The position numbers and the translations under genes are program-made. From JASHPR01 sp963749145 (lineage in GTDB: Bacteria > Actinomycetota > Actinomycetes > Streptosporangiales > Streptosporangiaceae), in assembly GCA_963749145.1 (NCBI GenBank), contig CAVVLN010000001.1, positions 434,001 through 498,000 on the forward strand: a stretch of DNA of 64,000 nt, given 5' to 3'. The notes under the pieces were generated by a model. That model made no database searches and was not told the origin of the DNA. It saw only the letters and a program-made list of their open reading frames with translations. This document shows, piece by piece, positions 17,424 through 25,056 of this stretch. How positions within the stretch are numbered: the first letter of the stretch is position 1; every line of letters begins with the position of its first letter.

Positions 17424-18149
17424 GTGCCTGCCACAACAATGCCAAGCCGTGCCGCGCTGAGCGAGATGGTAAAGACCGTTGCCGGCGTCGAGATCGACGC
17501 CGGGCAGCTGCAGCAGGATCCTGCGGTGACGCTCGAAGATCTGGGCGTCGACTCGCTCGGCCTGCTCGGCATCTTCGCGGCGATCGAGCACCAGTACGGG
17601 ATCCAGATCCAAGCCGACGTCGAGGACTGCAAGACCTTCGCCGACCTCGAAGCGATCATTCAGCAGGCAGCAGGCCCGGACGCCGGGTCGGCCGCGCATA
17701 CCGAGAGCTCGATAGTGATCGACGCGCCCATGGATCTCGTCTGGGACATGACCAACGACGTCGAGTCATGGCCGCACCTGTTCAGCGAGTACGCGATGGC
17801 GGAGATCATCACGCGCGACGGGAACACGGTGCGGTTCCGGCTGACGATGCACCCCGACGACAACGGGCAAGTGTGGAGCTGGGTCTCCGAGCGTGTCATG
17901 GACCCGCAGGCGCGAGCTGTGCACGCGTACCGGGTCGAGACCGGCCCGTTCGAGTTCATGGACATCGACTGGACCTATCGCCAGGCCAGCGGCGGCGTCG
18001 AGATGCGCTGGGTCCAGGACTTCCACATGAAGCCGGACGCCCCGGTGGACGACGCCACGATGGCCGAGATGATCACCAGGAACTCGGCGGTGCAGATGGA
18101 GCGGATCAAGACCCGCGTCGAAGACGCCGTGCGAGCGCGGGTCGCGTGA
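17424..18149 (+). CDS. Fused acyl carrier protein - aromatase/cyclase
   Basis: A 241-residue two-domain protein. Residues about 8-82 are an ACP, with the phosphopantetheine Ser in LEDLGVDSLGLLGIF. Residues about 92-240 are a START/polyketide-cyclase aromatase (SSIVIDAPMDLVWDMTNDVE at the start, then SWPHLFSEYAMAE, WTYRQASGGVEMRW and the C-terminal RNSAVQMERIKTRVE helix). In whiE-type clusters these are normally two adjacent genes (ORFV and ORFVI), so this is a fusion that would tether the growing chain to its first ring-forming enzyme. GTG start with AAGGAG seven bases upstream. The stop overlaps the AccE start (TGATG). Confidence 0.92.
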   Translation: MPATTMPSRAALSEMVKTVAGVEIDAGQLQQDPAVTLEDLGVDSLGLLGIFAAIEHQYGIQIQADVEDCKTFADLEAIIQQAAGPDAGSAAHTESSIVIDAPMDLVWDMTNDVESWPHLFSEYAMAEIITRDGNTVRFRLTMHPDDNGQVWSWVSERVMDPQARAVHAYRVETGPFEFMDIDWTYRQASGGVEMRWVQDFHMKPDAPVDDATMAEMITRNSAVQMERIKTRVEDAVRARVA

Positions 18150-18355
18150 TGGCCGGGACCGCATCACCAGGGGTGCCCGCTGCGGCCGGGCCCCCCAGCG
18201 CGGAGGAGATCGCGGCTGTCGTCGCGGTCCTGCTCGCGAGGCGGCGGCGCCCGTGCCCACGCCGGGCCTCGGCCCGCCCCGCATGGCGGCCCCCGTCCTA
18301 CGCGGGCTCACGCTCATGGGCCCGCCTGCGCGGCGGCTGGAGCAGCTCAGCGTAA
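18149..18355 (+). CDS. Acyl-CoA carboxylase epsilon subunit (AccE-like)
   Basis: A 68-residue protein starting on the last base of the ACP-aromatase stop. It has the short AccE core GPPSAEEIAAVVAVLLARR, an Arg/Pro-rich middle, and the C-terminal W-x(8)-W-A segment (AWRPPSYAGSRSWARL) typical of actinobacterial epsilon subunits. These small proteins bind and stabilise the alpha/beta carboxylase complex. The alpha gene follows after about 370 bases. The call is based on short motifs, so moderate confidence. Confidence 0.7.
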   Translation: MAGTASPGVPAAAGPPSAEEIAAVVAVLLARRRRPCPRRASARPAWRPPSYAGSRSWARLRGGWSSSA

Positions 18356-18724
18356 ACCGGGCGAACCCGGGAGGGAAGGGCAGCGGATTTCGACCTTACG
18401 CGAGTCGCTCAGTGCCGAGCACGGCTCGTTGCGCGAGGATGCTCACCAGACCGTGTTCCACGGCCTGCGACAGGTCATCGGAGGGCAGCAACGGGGGCCG
18501 ACGTGCCGGCCGCGGGGAAGGGCCGCACGTCGTGGAGCGGAGAGGGGGGACGCAGCCATGTCTGGACCGGACCGGGCGATGATCATCCGCGCCGGGATTT
18601 GGCGCTTACTGAGATGCGGTCACCAGCGATCGCGTCCGCGACCGGCTCGGCACGGTGCGCTACCGGGTGACCCTCGCCGCGGGTGCGGGGCGCCTGCTTT
18701 GCCTGGTCCCAGGGGAGAGCGCGG
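18356..18724. other. Gap of about 370 bases inside the PKS operon
   Basis: No convincing gene on either strand; small forward frames here have no recognisable family. The gap is unusual within an otherwise overlapping operon and could hold an internal promoter for the biotin carboxylase gene or a deleted gene. Confidence 0.4.
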
Positions 18725-20464
18725 ATGCGCAAGGTCTTGATCGCCAACCGCGGCGAGATCGCTGTCCGGGTGGCCCGGGCGTGCCGCGACGCGGGCCTGG
18801 AGAGCGTCGCGGTCTACGCTGACCCAGACCGCGACGCCCCGCACGTCAGGCTCGCGGGCGAGGCCTATGCCCTCGGCGGGGTGACGCCCGCTCAGACGTA
18901 CCTCGACATCGCGAAGCTGCTCGAGGTGGCGGCGCGGTCCGGTGCCGACGCCGTTCACCCGGGCTATGGGTTCCTTTCCGAGAACGCGGAGTTCGCCGAG
19001 GCGGTGACCGGGGCCGGGATCACCTGGATCGGGCCGTCGGCCCAGGCCATTCGTCAGCTTGGCGACAAGATCGCGGCACGCGAGGTTGCCCGGCGCGTGG
19101 GCGCGCCGCTGGTCCCCGGGCGCCCTGTGGCCGGTGCCGGCGACGTGGCCGCCTTCGCGAGCGAGCACGGCCTCCCGGTCGCGATCAAGGCGGCCTACGG
19201 GGGTGGCGGCCGCGGCCTGAAGGTGGCCTGGACATCCGGGGAGATAGCCGAGCAGTACGACTCGGCCACGCGTGAGGCGGTCGCGGCCTTTGGCCGCGGC
19301 GAGTGCTTCGTCGAGCGGTACCTCGACCGGCCGCGTCACGTCGAGACGCAGTGCCTCGCCGACTCCCGCGGCCATGTGGTGGTCGTCTCGACCAGAGACT
19401 GCACGCTGCAGCGGCGTCATCAGAAGCTGGTCGAGGAGGCGCCGGCGCCCTTTCTCACCGCGGACCAGGTCTCGCGCCTGTACGAGGCGTCCAAGGCGAT
19501 CATGCGGGCGGCGGCGTACGTGGGGGCGGGGACATGCGAGTTCCTCGTCGGCGCGGACGGCGTCATCAGCTTCCTCGAGGTGAACACGCGGCTGCAGGTG
19601 GAGCACCCGGTGAGCGAGGAGATCACCGGTCTGGACCTCGTCCGTGAGCAGTTCAGGCTCGCCGACGGGGCGGAGCTCGGTTACGACGACCCGTCGGCTC
19701 ACGGCCACGCCATCGAGTTCCGGATCAACGCCGAGGATCCGGGCCGCGGGTTTCTGCCCGGTCCCGGGGCGCTGACCACCTGGCAGGTCCCGGCGGGACC
19801 GGGGGTCCGGGTCGACTCGGGCGTCATCGCGGGGGCCGTCATCGGGCGGGAGTTCGACTCCATGCTCGCCAAGCTGATCGTGACCGGCAGGGACCGCAGC
19901 CAGGCTCTGGAGCGCGCGCGGCGCGCACTGGCCGAATTCGAGGTCGAGGGCGTGGCTACCGTCTTGCCGTTTCACCGGGCGGTGGTGGACGATCCCGCTT
20001 TTGCGCCGCCGGACCCGGCAGCGCCGTTCGCCGTGCACACGCGGTGGATCGAGACGGATTTCCCCGGCTGTGCGCCGCAGCCGGAACCAGCCGAGCCGCC
20101 TGGCCGCCCATCGCACGAGCGGCTGACCGTGGAGGTCGACGGTCGGCGGGTGGAGGTGGTGGTTCCAGCCCACGCCGGGCCGGACATAGGCGCACGGCGG
20201 ATGCTCGGGCGCAGGATGGCGCGCCTGCCGGGTGTTCCCGGGGCGTCATCTGGCGATGAAATTGCCTGCCCCATGCAGGGCAGTGTGGTCAAGGTGGCGG
20301 CACTGGGGGATCGCGTCGACGTAGGCGATCCCGTGGCGGTGATCGAGGCGATGAAGATGGAGCAGCCGGTGACCGCGCACCGCGCCGGCGTGGTCACCGA
20401 TCTCGCTGTCGCCGTCGGCGACGCCGTTTCCGCGGGCCAGGTCATCTGCCGGATCACGGACTAG
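18725..20464 (+). CDS. Acyl-CoA carboxylase alpha subunit (biotin carboxylase + BCCP)
   Basis: A 579-residue alpha subunit. The biotin carboxylase part (about 1-445) opens RKVLIANRGEIAVRVARACR, with HPGYGFLSENAEFAEAV, the ATP-grasp glycine loop KAAYGGGGRGLKVA, the EVNTRLQVEHPVSEEITGLD motif with catalytic Glu and Arg, and FRINAEDPGRGFLPGPG. The C-terminal biotin carrier domain has the biotinylation motif EAMKM. Start ATG at 18725 with GGGGAG upstream. It carboxylates its own biotin with ATP and bicarbonate and passes CO2 to the beta subunit at 12798. It lies in the PKS operon, so dedicated precursor supply is likely. Confidence 0.93.
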   Translation: MRKVLIANRGEIAVRVARACRDAGLESVAVYADPDRDAPHVRLAGEAYALGGVTPAQTYLDIAKLLEVAARSGADAVHPGYGFLSENAEFAEAVTGAGITWIGPSAQAIRQLGDKIAAREVARRVGAPLVPGRPVAGAGDVAAFASEHGLPVAIKAAYGGGGRGLKVAWTSGEIAEQYDSATREAVAAFGRGECFVERYLDRPRHVETQCLADSRGHVVVVSTRDCTLQRRHQKLVEEAPAPFLTADQVSRLYEASKAIMRAAAYVGAGTCEFLVGADGVISFLEVNTRLQVEHPVSEEITGLDLVREQFRLADGAELGYDDPSAHGHAIEFRINAEDPGRGFLPGPGALTTWQVPAGPGVRVDSGVIAGAVIGREFDSMLAKLIVTGRDRSQALERARRALAEFEVEGVATVLPFHRAVVDDPAFAPPDPAAPFAVHTRWIETDFPGCAPQPEPAEPPGRPSHERLTVEVDGRRVEVVVPAHAGPDIGARRMLGRRMARLPGVPGASSGDEIACPMQGSVVKVAALGDRVDVGDPVAVIEAMKMEQPVTAHRAGVVTDLAVAVGDAVSAGQVICRITD

Positions 20465-20707
20465 TCGCGTGCCGCGGCAGCTATGCCCGCAAGTGTCCTG
20501 GGCCGGCTATCCCTCCGCGGTCCGGCCCGGCTGACCTGCGTTGATAGGTGGCCCAGTGGGTACATGAGCCGGTGAGCGCAGTGGAGGTGGGGGGATGAAC
20601 GCGGCGCCCAATATCTTCGGTCCCGCGGGCGGGACCGGCTCAGGGGGAGCGGCACATGGCGAGATCGGGCTGGCCCGACGGGCCTCGGGCGCGTGCGAGG
20701 ACTTCGC

Positions 20708-21091
20708 GTGAGTGTCGAGGACCCGCAGGAGGCCACCGTCGGCTATCGCGTCCTGTTCATGCTCAGGCTCTCACCCGGCGCCGGTGACGCGTTCCTGCGG
20801 GAATACGAGGCGGTCAGGTGGCAGGTCGCCCAGGTCCCCGGTCACTTGTCCGATCAGGTGTGCAGGTCGGCGGACGACGCGGACGAGTGGCTGATCACCA
20901 GCGAGTGGCGGTCGGCGGAGGACTTCCTGGCCTGGGAAAGCACGGCCGGTCATCGTGAGGCGGCGATGCCGATGATGAGCCATGTGCGGGCACGGCGGTC
21001 GCTGCGCTACACCGTACTGCGCGAGACCCGCACCACCCCGGCCGCCGCGAGAGGCGCTGCGGCTGGCGCTGCCGCCCACCGGACGTGCTGA
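20708..21091 (+). CDS. Antibiotic-biosynthesis monooxygenase (ABM) domain protein
   Basis: A 127-residue ABM-fold protein: YRVLFMLRLSPGAGDAFLRE, then QVPGHLSDQVCRSADD, EWLITSEWRSAEDFLAWEST and a tail of Ala/Arg. The ferredoxin-like ABM fold includes cofactor-free quinone-forming oxygenases of aromatic polyketide pathways and also non-catalytic members. GTG start at 20708 with GAGGA upstream. Its place between the carboxylase and the SchA/CurD gene suggests a tailoring or oxidation step. Confidence 0.75.
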   Translation: MSVEDPQEATVGYRVLFMLRLSPGAGDAFLREYEAVRWQVAQVPGHLSDQVCRSADDADEWLITSEWRSAEDFLAWESTAGHREAAMPMMSHVRARRSLRYTVLRETRTTPAAARGAAAGAAAHRTC

Positions 21092-21248
21092 CCCGAGCGC
21101 CGGTCGCCCGCGCGGCGCAGACCGGAGTCGCGGTCAGGGTCAAGCGCCCCGGTCCCCACCGGGACCGCGGCCGGGCCCGGGCTCGGCTCGATGACGTCGA
21201 ACTGCTTCGCGATTTCCAGCAACTACCGGTCAGACAAGGAGAAACCTC

Positions 21249-21983
21249 GTGGAACGATACGCACTGACGTTCGCGGTGCGCCCAGGCACCGAGCCCGAAG
21301 TGCAGCAGATCCTCTCTGCCTACCCGCGGCCCCAGACGGAGATCGGCGACGGCGCCCGGCTTCTCGGCACCACGGTGTTCCTGTGGGGCGCCCGGGTGAT
21401 CCGGATGATGGACGTCGAGGGGCCGTTCCCGCTCGTGATGCGGCACCTCGCGGCCCAGCCGGCCATCCGTGCCACCGAGGAGGCGCTCAACCCGCTGCTC
21501 GCCGAGCCCAGGGACCTGAGCGACCCGGGTGCCGCCGCCGCCTTCTTCCAGCGCGCGATGATGCGCCAGGTCATGCACCAGGTCACCGACCCGAACCTGC
21601 TGGTGCCATCCGCGGGCTCTGCGACGCGTCGTATCGCGCTGGCCTACCCGCTGCGGCCCGGCACGGGCGACGCCGCGGCCAGGCTGTTGTCCGGCGGCCC
21701 CCCGGCGGGGCTGCATGCCGAGGAGCCAACGATGCTGGCTAGTACCAGCGTCTTCCAGCAGGGCGACCTGCTCGTCAGGGCCGTCGAGTACGTCGGGGAG
21801 GCCGAGGACGCCCGCGCAGGCCTCGCCGAGGTCATCGCGGACGCCGCCGCCGCGGACCGGCTGACCGAGTTCCTTGAACCGGGATGGGATCTGCGCACCG
21901 AGAACGGCTTCCTGCGGTTCTTGGCCGAGCGGCAGCTCAGGCTGGTCACCGACCGGCGGGCTGAGGAGCTGGCCGGGGCATAG
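21249..21983 (+). CDS. SchA/CurD-like polyketide protein (WhiE-ORFI type)
   Basis: A 244-residue protein of the SchA/CurD family known from spore-pigment clusters. It consists of two ABM-like halves: ERYALTFAVRPGTEPEVQQI with TVFLWGARVIRMMDVEG, and RRIALAYPLRPGTGDAAARL with QGDLLVRAVEYVG. The sequence FLRFLAERQLRLVTDRR closes it. GTG start with AAGGAG seven bases upstream. Its function in pigment assembly is not established. It is the last forward gene of the cluster. Confidence 0.85.
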   Translation: MERYALTFAVRPGTEPEVQQILSAYPRPQTEIGDGARLLGTTVFLWGARVIRMMDVEGPFPLVMRHLAAQPAIRATEEALNPLLAEPRDLSDPGAAAAFFQRAMMRQVMHQVTDPNLLVPSAGSATRRIALAYPLRPGTGDAAARLLSGGPPAGLHAEEPTMLASTSVFQQGDLLVRAVEYVGEAEDARAGLAEVIADAAAADRLTEFLEPGWDLRTENGFLRFLAERQLRLVTDRRAEELAGA

Positions 21984-22054
21984 ACGGCACATAAGCCGTG
22001 ATGGGTCGAGCTGAACGCCCCAGCCGTGATGGTCAGCGGGCGCGGTCCGGGATC

Positions 22055-23362
22055 TCACCAGGTGCGCTTGACGAAGCCCGGCTCGACCGACTGGCGATAG
22101 CCGGTGTCGTCGCGGTTACGCAGGCCGCACGATAGGTACAGCTCGTGCAGGCCGGCCAGGGCATCCTCGTCCAGCTCGACGCCCAGGCCGGGGCCTGACG
22201 GAACGGCGACCGAGCCGCCGTGGAAGACGAACGTGCCGTCGGGGATGACGTCCTGGGTTTTCCACGGCCAGTGCGTATCGCAGGCGTAGGTCAGGTTCGG
22301 CGTGGCGGCAGCCAGGTGCACCATCGCCGCGAGGCTGATGCCCAGGTGCGAGTTCGAGTGCATCGACAGGCCCAGGTCGAATGTCTCGCAGATGCCGGCC
22401 AGCAGCCTCGACCGGGTCAGCCCGCCCCAGTAGTGGTGGTCGGAGAGGACGACCGAGACCGAGCCGCGTGCCAGCGCCGGTGCGATCTCGTCGAAGGCGA
22501 CCACGCACATGTTGGTGGCCAGCGGCATGGGCGCGTGCCGGGCGACCTCGGCCATGCCGTCGAGGCCGCGGGTCGGGTCCTCCAGGTACTCGATGATGCC
22601 GTCGAGTTCCTTCGCCACCCGGATCGATGTCGGCACCGTCCACGCGGCGTTCGGGTCGATGCGGAGCGGGTGACCGGGAAACGCGGCCCGCAGCGCCCGG
22701 ACCGCCTCGATCTCCTGCTCGGGAGCGAACACCCCGCCCTTGAGCTTGATCGCGGTGAACCCGTAGTCGCCGATCATGCGCCGGGCCTGCGCGACGATGC
22801 CGGCCGGGTCGAGGGCACCGCCCCATGAGTCGGCGGGACGGCCGGGATGCGCCGGCCACTTGTAGAACAGGTAAGCACTGAACGGCACCGTGTCGCGGAC
22901 GGCGCCGCCGAGCAGGTCGCTGACCGGCCGGCCGAGCAGCTTGCCCTGCACGTCCAGGCACGCCACCTCGAACGGCGAGAACACCCGGTCGATCGTGCCC
23001 GACGCGGTGATCGTGCCGGTGAGGCCGTGCCCGTCGGAGGCGGCGTCCCCGCCGAGCACGACCGCGACGGCGCGGCGCAGCTGGCTGAGGGCGAAGACGT
23101 CGCGCCCTGCCAGGGCCGCCGCAGCAGCCGTCAGCCGGCGCAGGTGTCCCTCGTCCGCGTAGGTCTCGCCGAGCCCGGTCAGCCCGGCATCGGTATCGAG
23201 CTGGATGACCGCTCGCAGCGCGTACGGCTCGTGTACGCCGACCGCATTCAGCAGCGGCGGGTCGTCGAATGCGACAGGAGTGATCCGGACGCCGGTAATG
23301 CGCACCGGTCCGGCGGCCGCCGGTGCGCGTGCCGCTGGCTCTCCTGCCGCGCTAGTCCGCAC
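22055..23362 (-). CDS. Enolase-superfamily sugar-acid dehydratase (glucarate dehydratase-like)
   Basis: A 435-residue enolase-superfamily protein. The N-terminal cap has VRITGVRITPVAFDDPPLLN. The barrel carries the KxK-type lysine motif (FTAIKLKGGVF), metal ligands in RIDPNAAW and IEYLEDP, and the late catalytic HYWGG region followed by DLGLSMHSNSHLGISLAAM, which is typical of the glucarate dehydratase branch. It would dehydrate an acid sugar such as glucarate. GTG start at 23362. It is convergent with the PKS operon and 115 bases downstream of the reductase gene on the same strand. Confidence 0.85.
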   Translation of the reverse strand: MRTSAAGEPAARAPAAAGPVRITGVRITPVAFDDPPLLNAVGVHEPYALRAVIQLDTDAGLTGLGETYADEGHLRRLTAAAAALAGRDVFALSQLRRAVAVVLGGDAASDGHGLTGTITASGTIDRVFSPFEVACLDVQGKLLGRPVSDLLGGAVRDTVPFSAYLFYKWPAHPGRPADSWGGALDPAGIVAQARRMIGDYGFTAIKLKGGVFAPEQEIEAVRALRAAFPGHPLRIDPNAAWTVPTSIRVAKELDGIIEYLEDPTRGLDGMAEVARHAPMPLATNMCVVAFDEIAPALARGSVSVVLSDHHYWGGLTRSRLLAGICETFDLGLSMHSNSHLGISLAAMVHLAAATPNLTYACDTHWPWKTQDVIPDGTFVFHGGSVAVPSGPGLGVELDEDALAGLHELYLSCGLRNRDDTGYRQSVEPGFVKRTW

Positions 23363-23478
23363 GCACTCGCCGCCTTTCCGGGCCGGGCAGCCTGGTCATC
23401 ACCGACAGTACGCGTCCGCCGGCGGATGCTCCATGGCCACCTCGGCGCGCGGGCCGCCGCCGAGCGGTTCCCCGGTCC

Positions 23479-24219
23479 CTACATGTACAAGCCGCCGTTG
23501 ACGGGGTAGACCTGGCCGGTGATATAGGCCGATTCGGGGTCGGCCAGGAACTCCACCACCCGGGCGACCTCGTCCGGTTCGCCGAGCCGGCCGACCGGGA
23601 TCCGGGCGACGACCTTCGCCAGCGCGTCGGCCGGGACCGCCGCGGTCATGTCGGTGGTGATGAACCCGGGCGTGACGGTGTTGACCGTGATGCCCTTGCC
23701 GGCGGTCTCGAGGGCCAGGCTCATGGTCAGCCCGAACATCCCCGACTTGGCCGCCGCGTAGTTGGCCTGCCCGAACCCGCCCGCCGAGCCGATGATCGAG
23801 GAGATGTTGATGATCCGGCCGTAACCGCGGTCCAGCATGTGCTGCAGCACGGCCCGGGCCACGTAGAACGCGCCGGACAGGTTGACGTGGATGACGTGGT
23901 CCCACTCCCGCGGATCCATCTTCCGCACGGTCTTGTCGATGGTGATGCCTGCGTTGTTGACCAGAATGTCCACTTGCCCGTGCCGGTCGAGGACCTCGCC
24001 GAAGACGCGCAGGACGTCCTCGTTGTGGCCCACGTTGCCCTGGTGGATGCTCACGCCGTAGTCGGCGTACTTGTCGGCGAACTCCCGGGCGTGGTCGTGT
24101 CTGGTCGCGTAGCCGGCCGCCACCGTGACGCCGCGGTTAAGCAGCCGCTCGCTGATGGCCAGCCCGATGCCGCGGGTCCCGCCGGTGACTATCGCGACCT
24201 GCCCGTTCATCTCACCCAT
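23479..24219 (-). CDS. SDR reductase, acetoacetyl-CoA reductase (PhaB)/FabG type
   Basis: A 246-residue short-chain dehydrogenase. NADP-binding TGGTRGIG, NNAG, catalytic Ser in ISSIIGSAGGFGQ and YAAAKSG with Tyr/Lys, and a C-terminal PVNGG-LYM are all present. The adjacent fragment of PHA synthase on the same strand supports the PhaB assignment (3-hydroxyacyl-CoA formation for polyhydroxyalkanoate) over FabG. ATG start at 24219 with GGAGG six bases upstream. Confidence 0.85.
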   Translation of the reverse strand: MGEMNGQVAIVTGGTRGIGLAISERLLNRGVTVAAGYATRHDHAREFADKYADYGVSIHQGNVGHNEDVLRVFGEVLDRHGQVDILVNNAGITIDKTVRKMDPREWDHVIHVNLSGAFYVARAVLQHMLDRGYGRIINISSIIGSAGGFGQANYAAAKSGMFGLTMSLALETAGKGITVNTVTPGFITTDMTAAVPADALAKVVARIPVGRLGEPDEVARVVEFLADPESAYITGQVYPVNGGLYM

Positions 24220-24457
24220 GGTGTACCTCCGATGCTAGCTGCGACGCGGCCAGATAGCCCTGCCGCACTGCGAAGAACGCCGAGTTCTCGCTCCACGTCG
24301 GGTCCGCGAACCGCTTGTCGCCCCCCGGCACGTGGACCGGCGGCTTCACGTCCATGCCCCGCCATGCCAACAGCCTGCAGCCGCCCACAGCCGCCCAGTA
24401 GGGGACAAAGTCCCGGTGTAGCGGGCGCGCACTCAACGCGCCGACAAGCAAGCTCAT
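24212..24457 (-). pseudogene. PHA synthase (phaC) N-terminal fragment
   Basis: The frame contains GGDKRFADPTWSENSAFFAV and RQGYLAASQLASEV, the conserved start of the class I PHA synthase catalytic region. Synthases are around 560-600 residues; here only about 40-80 residues remain before the text runs into the ribosome site of the reductase gene. The catalytic Cys-containing half is gone. It is therefore a relic of a phaC-phaB pair. The upstream break lies against the group II intron remnant. Confidence 0.75.
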
Positions 24458-24536
24458 ACGGCACCAACCAGGCCTTAGCCCTGCAATACGACCGGGCTTC
24501 CCAGCACGCGCCGGGCGCCGACGTCCTGTCGGTCAG

Positions 24537-24715
24537 GCCTTCAAGAAGGCGCATGCGGCAAGGAAGCGGACCACCCGCCAATATCCGCGTTTCTTCGCGC
24601 ACTGGCCGTGGGTCCCCGAGTTCTAACGGAGAGGTTGAGAGGAGCCCGGTGACGGGAGACTGTCACCCGGGATCTGTCGGAGCCCGGGGGTGAGATCCCC
24701 CCGGGCCACCCGACC
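24537..24715 (+). mobile_element. 3' remnant of a group II intron (maturase tail, domains V and VI)
   Basis: Positions 24537-24626 encode the last 29 residues of an intron reverse transcriptase/maturase (KKAHAARKRTTRQY then PRFFAHWPWVPEF and a stop). Sixteen bases later 24642-24674 folds as domain V: a GAGCCCGGTGAC arm with the conserved AGC triad, a GAGA (GNRA) tetraloop, and a GTCACCCGGGATC return arm carrying the expected bulge. 24675-24715 folds as the domain VI hairpin (GAGCCCGGGGG paired with CCCCCCGGGC) and ends CCGACC. Domains I-IV and nearly all of the ORF are missing, so the element is dead. Confidence 0.7.
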
Positions 24716-25056
24716 GCTACGTCCCAAGCCGACCCGCCGCCCGTGATCAGCCGATTCGCCCGGCCACTCCTAGATCAGGATGAAAAGGCCCAGTTCAAGG
24801 GCTAACGCCCTGCCCTTATCGGGACGATGGTCCCTTGTCCGAGGCGGGCTGGCCGCCAACGATCAGTGCTATCGGGTGTTCGGTGTTTGGTGCGGGTCGG
24901 AGGATACGACGGATCTGAAGCCACGGCGGTACCTCCAGTCCGAAAGGGCCGCGGTGACGCTTCCGGCGCGGCTTGGCTTATCGCGGGCCTGGTGGGCCGG
25001 GTTTCAAGCACCGGCCAGGGAACTTCAGCATGACCCGAGTTGAAGGGGTGATCTGA
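24716..25056. other. Gap of about 340 bases before the catabolic operon
   Basis: No gene seen. It follows the intron 3' end and should contain the promoter of the ligase-led operon. An AAGGGG stretch at about 25043-25048 is the likely ribosome site of the ligase. Confidence 0.4.

Noticed and set aside
24404..24417. GGGGACAAAGTCCC, resembling a DosR box
   Set aside because: Spacer is three instead of four bases and it lies inside the phaC coding fragment.
24663..24694. TCACCC followed by GGGTGA in the intron remnant
   Set aside because: The two hexamers belong to different helices (domains V and VI) of the group II intron; the spacer is far too long.
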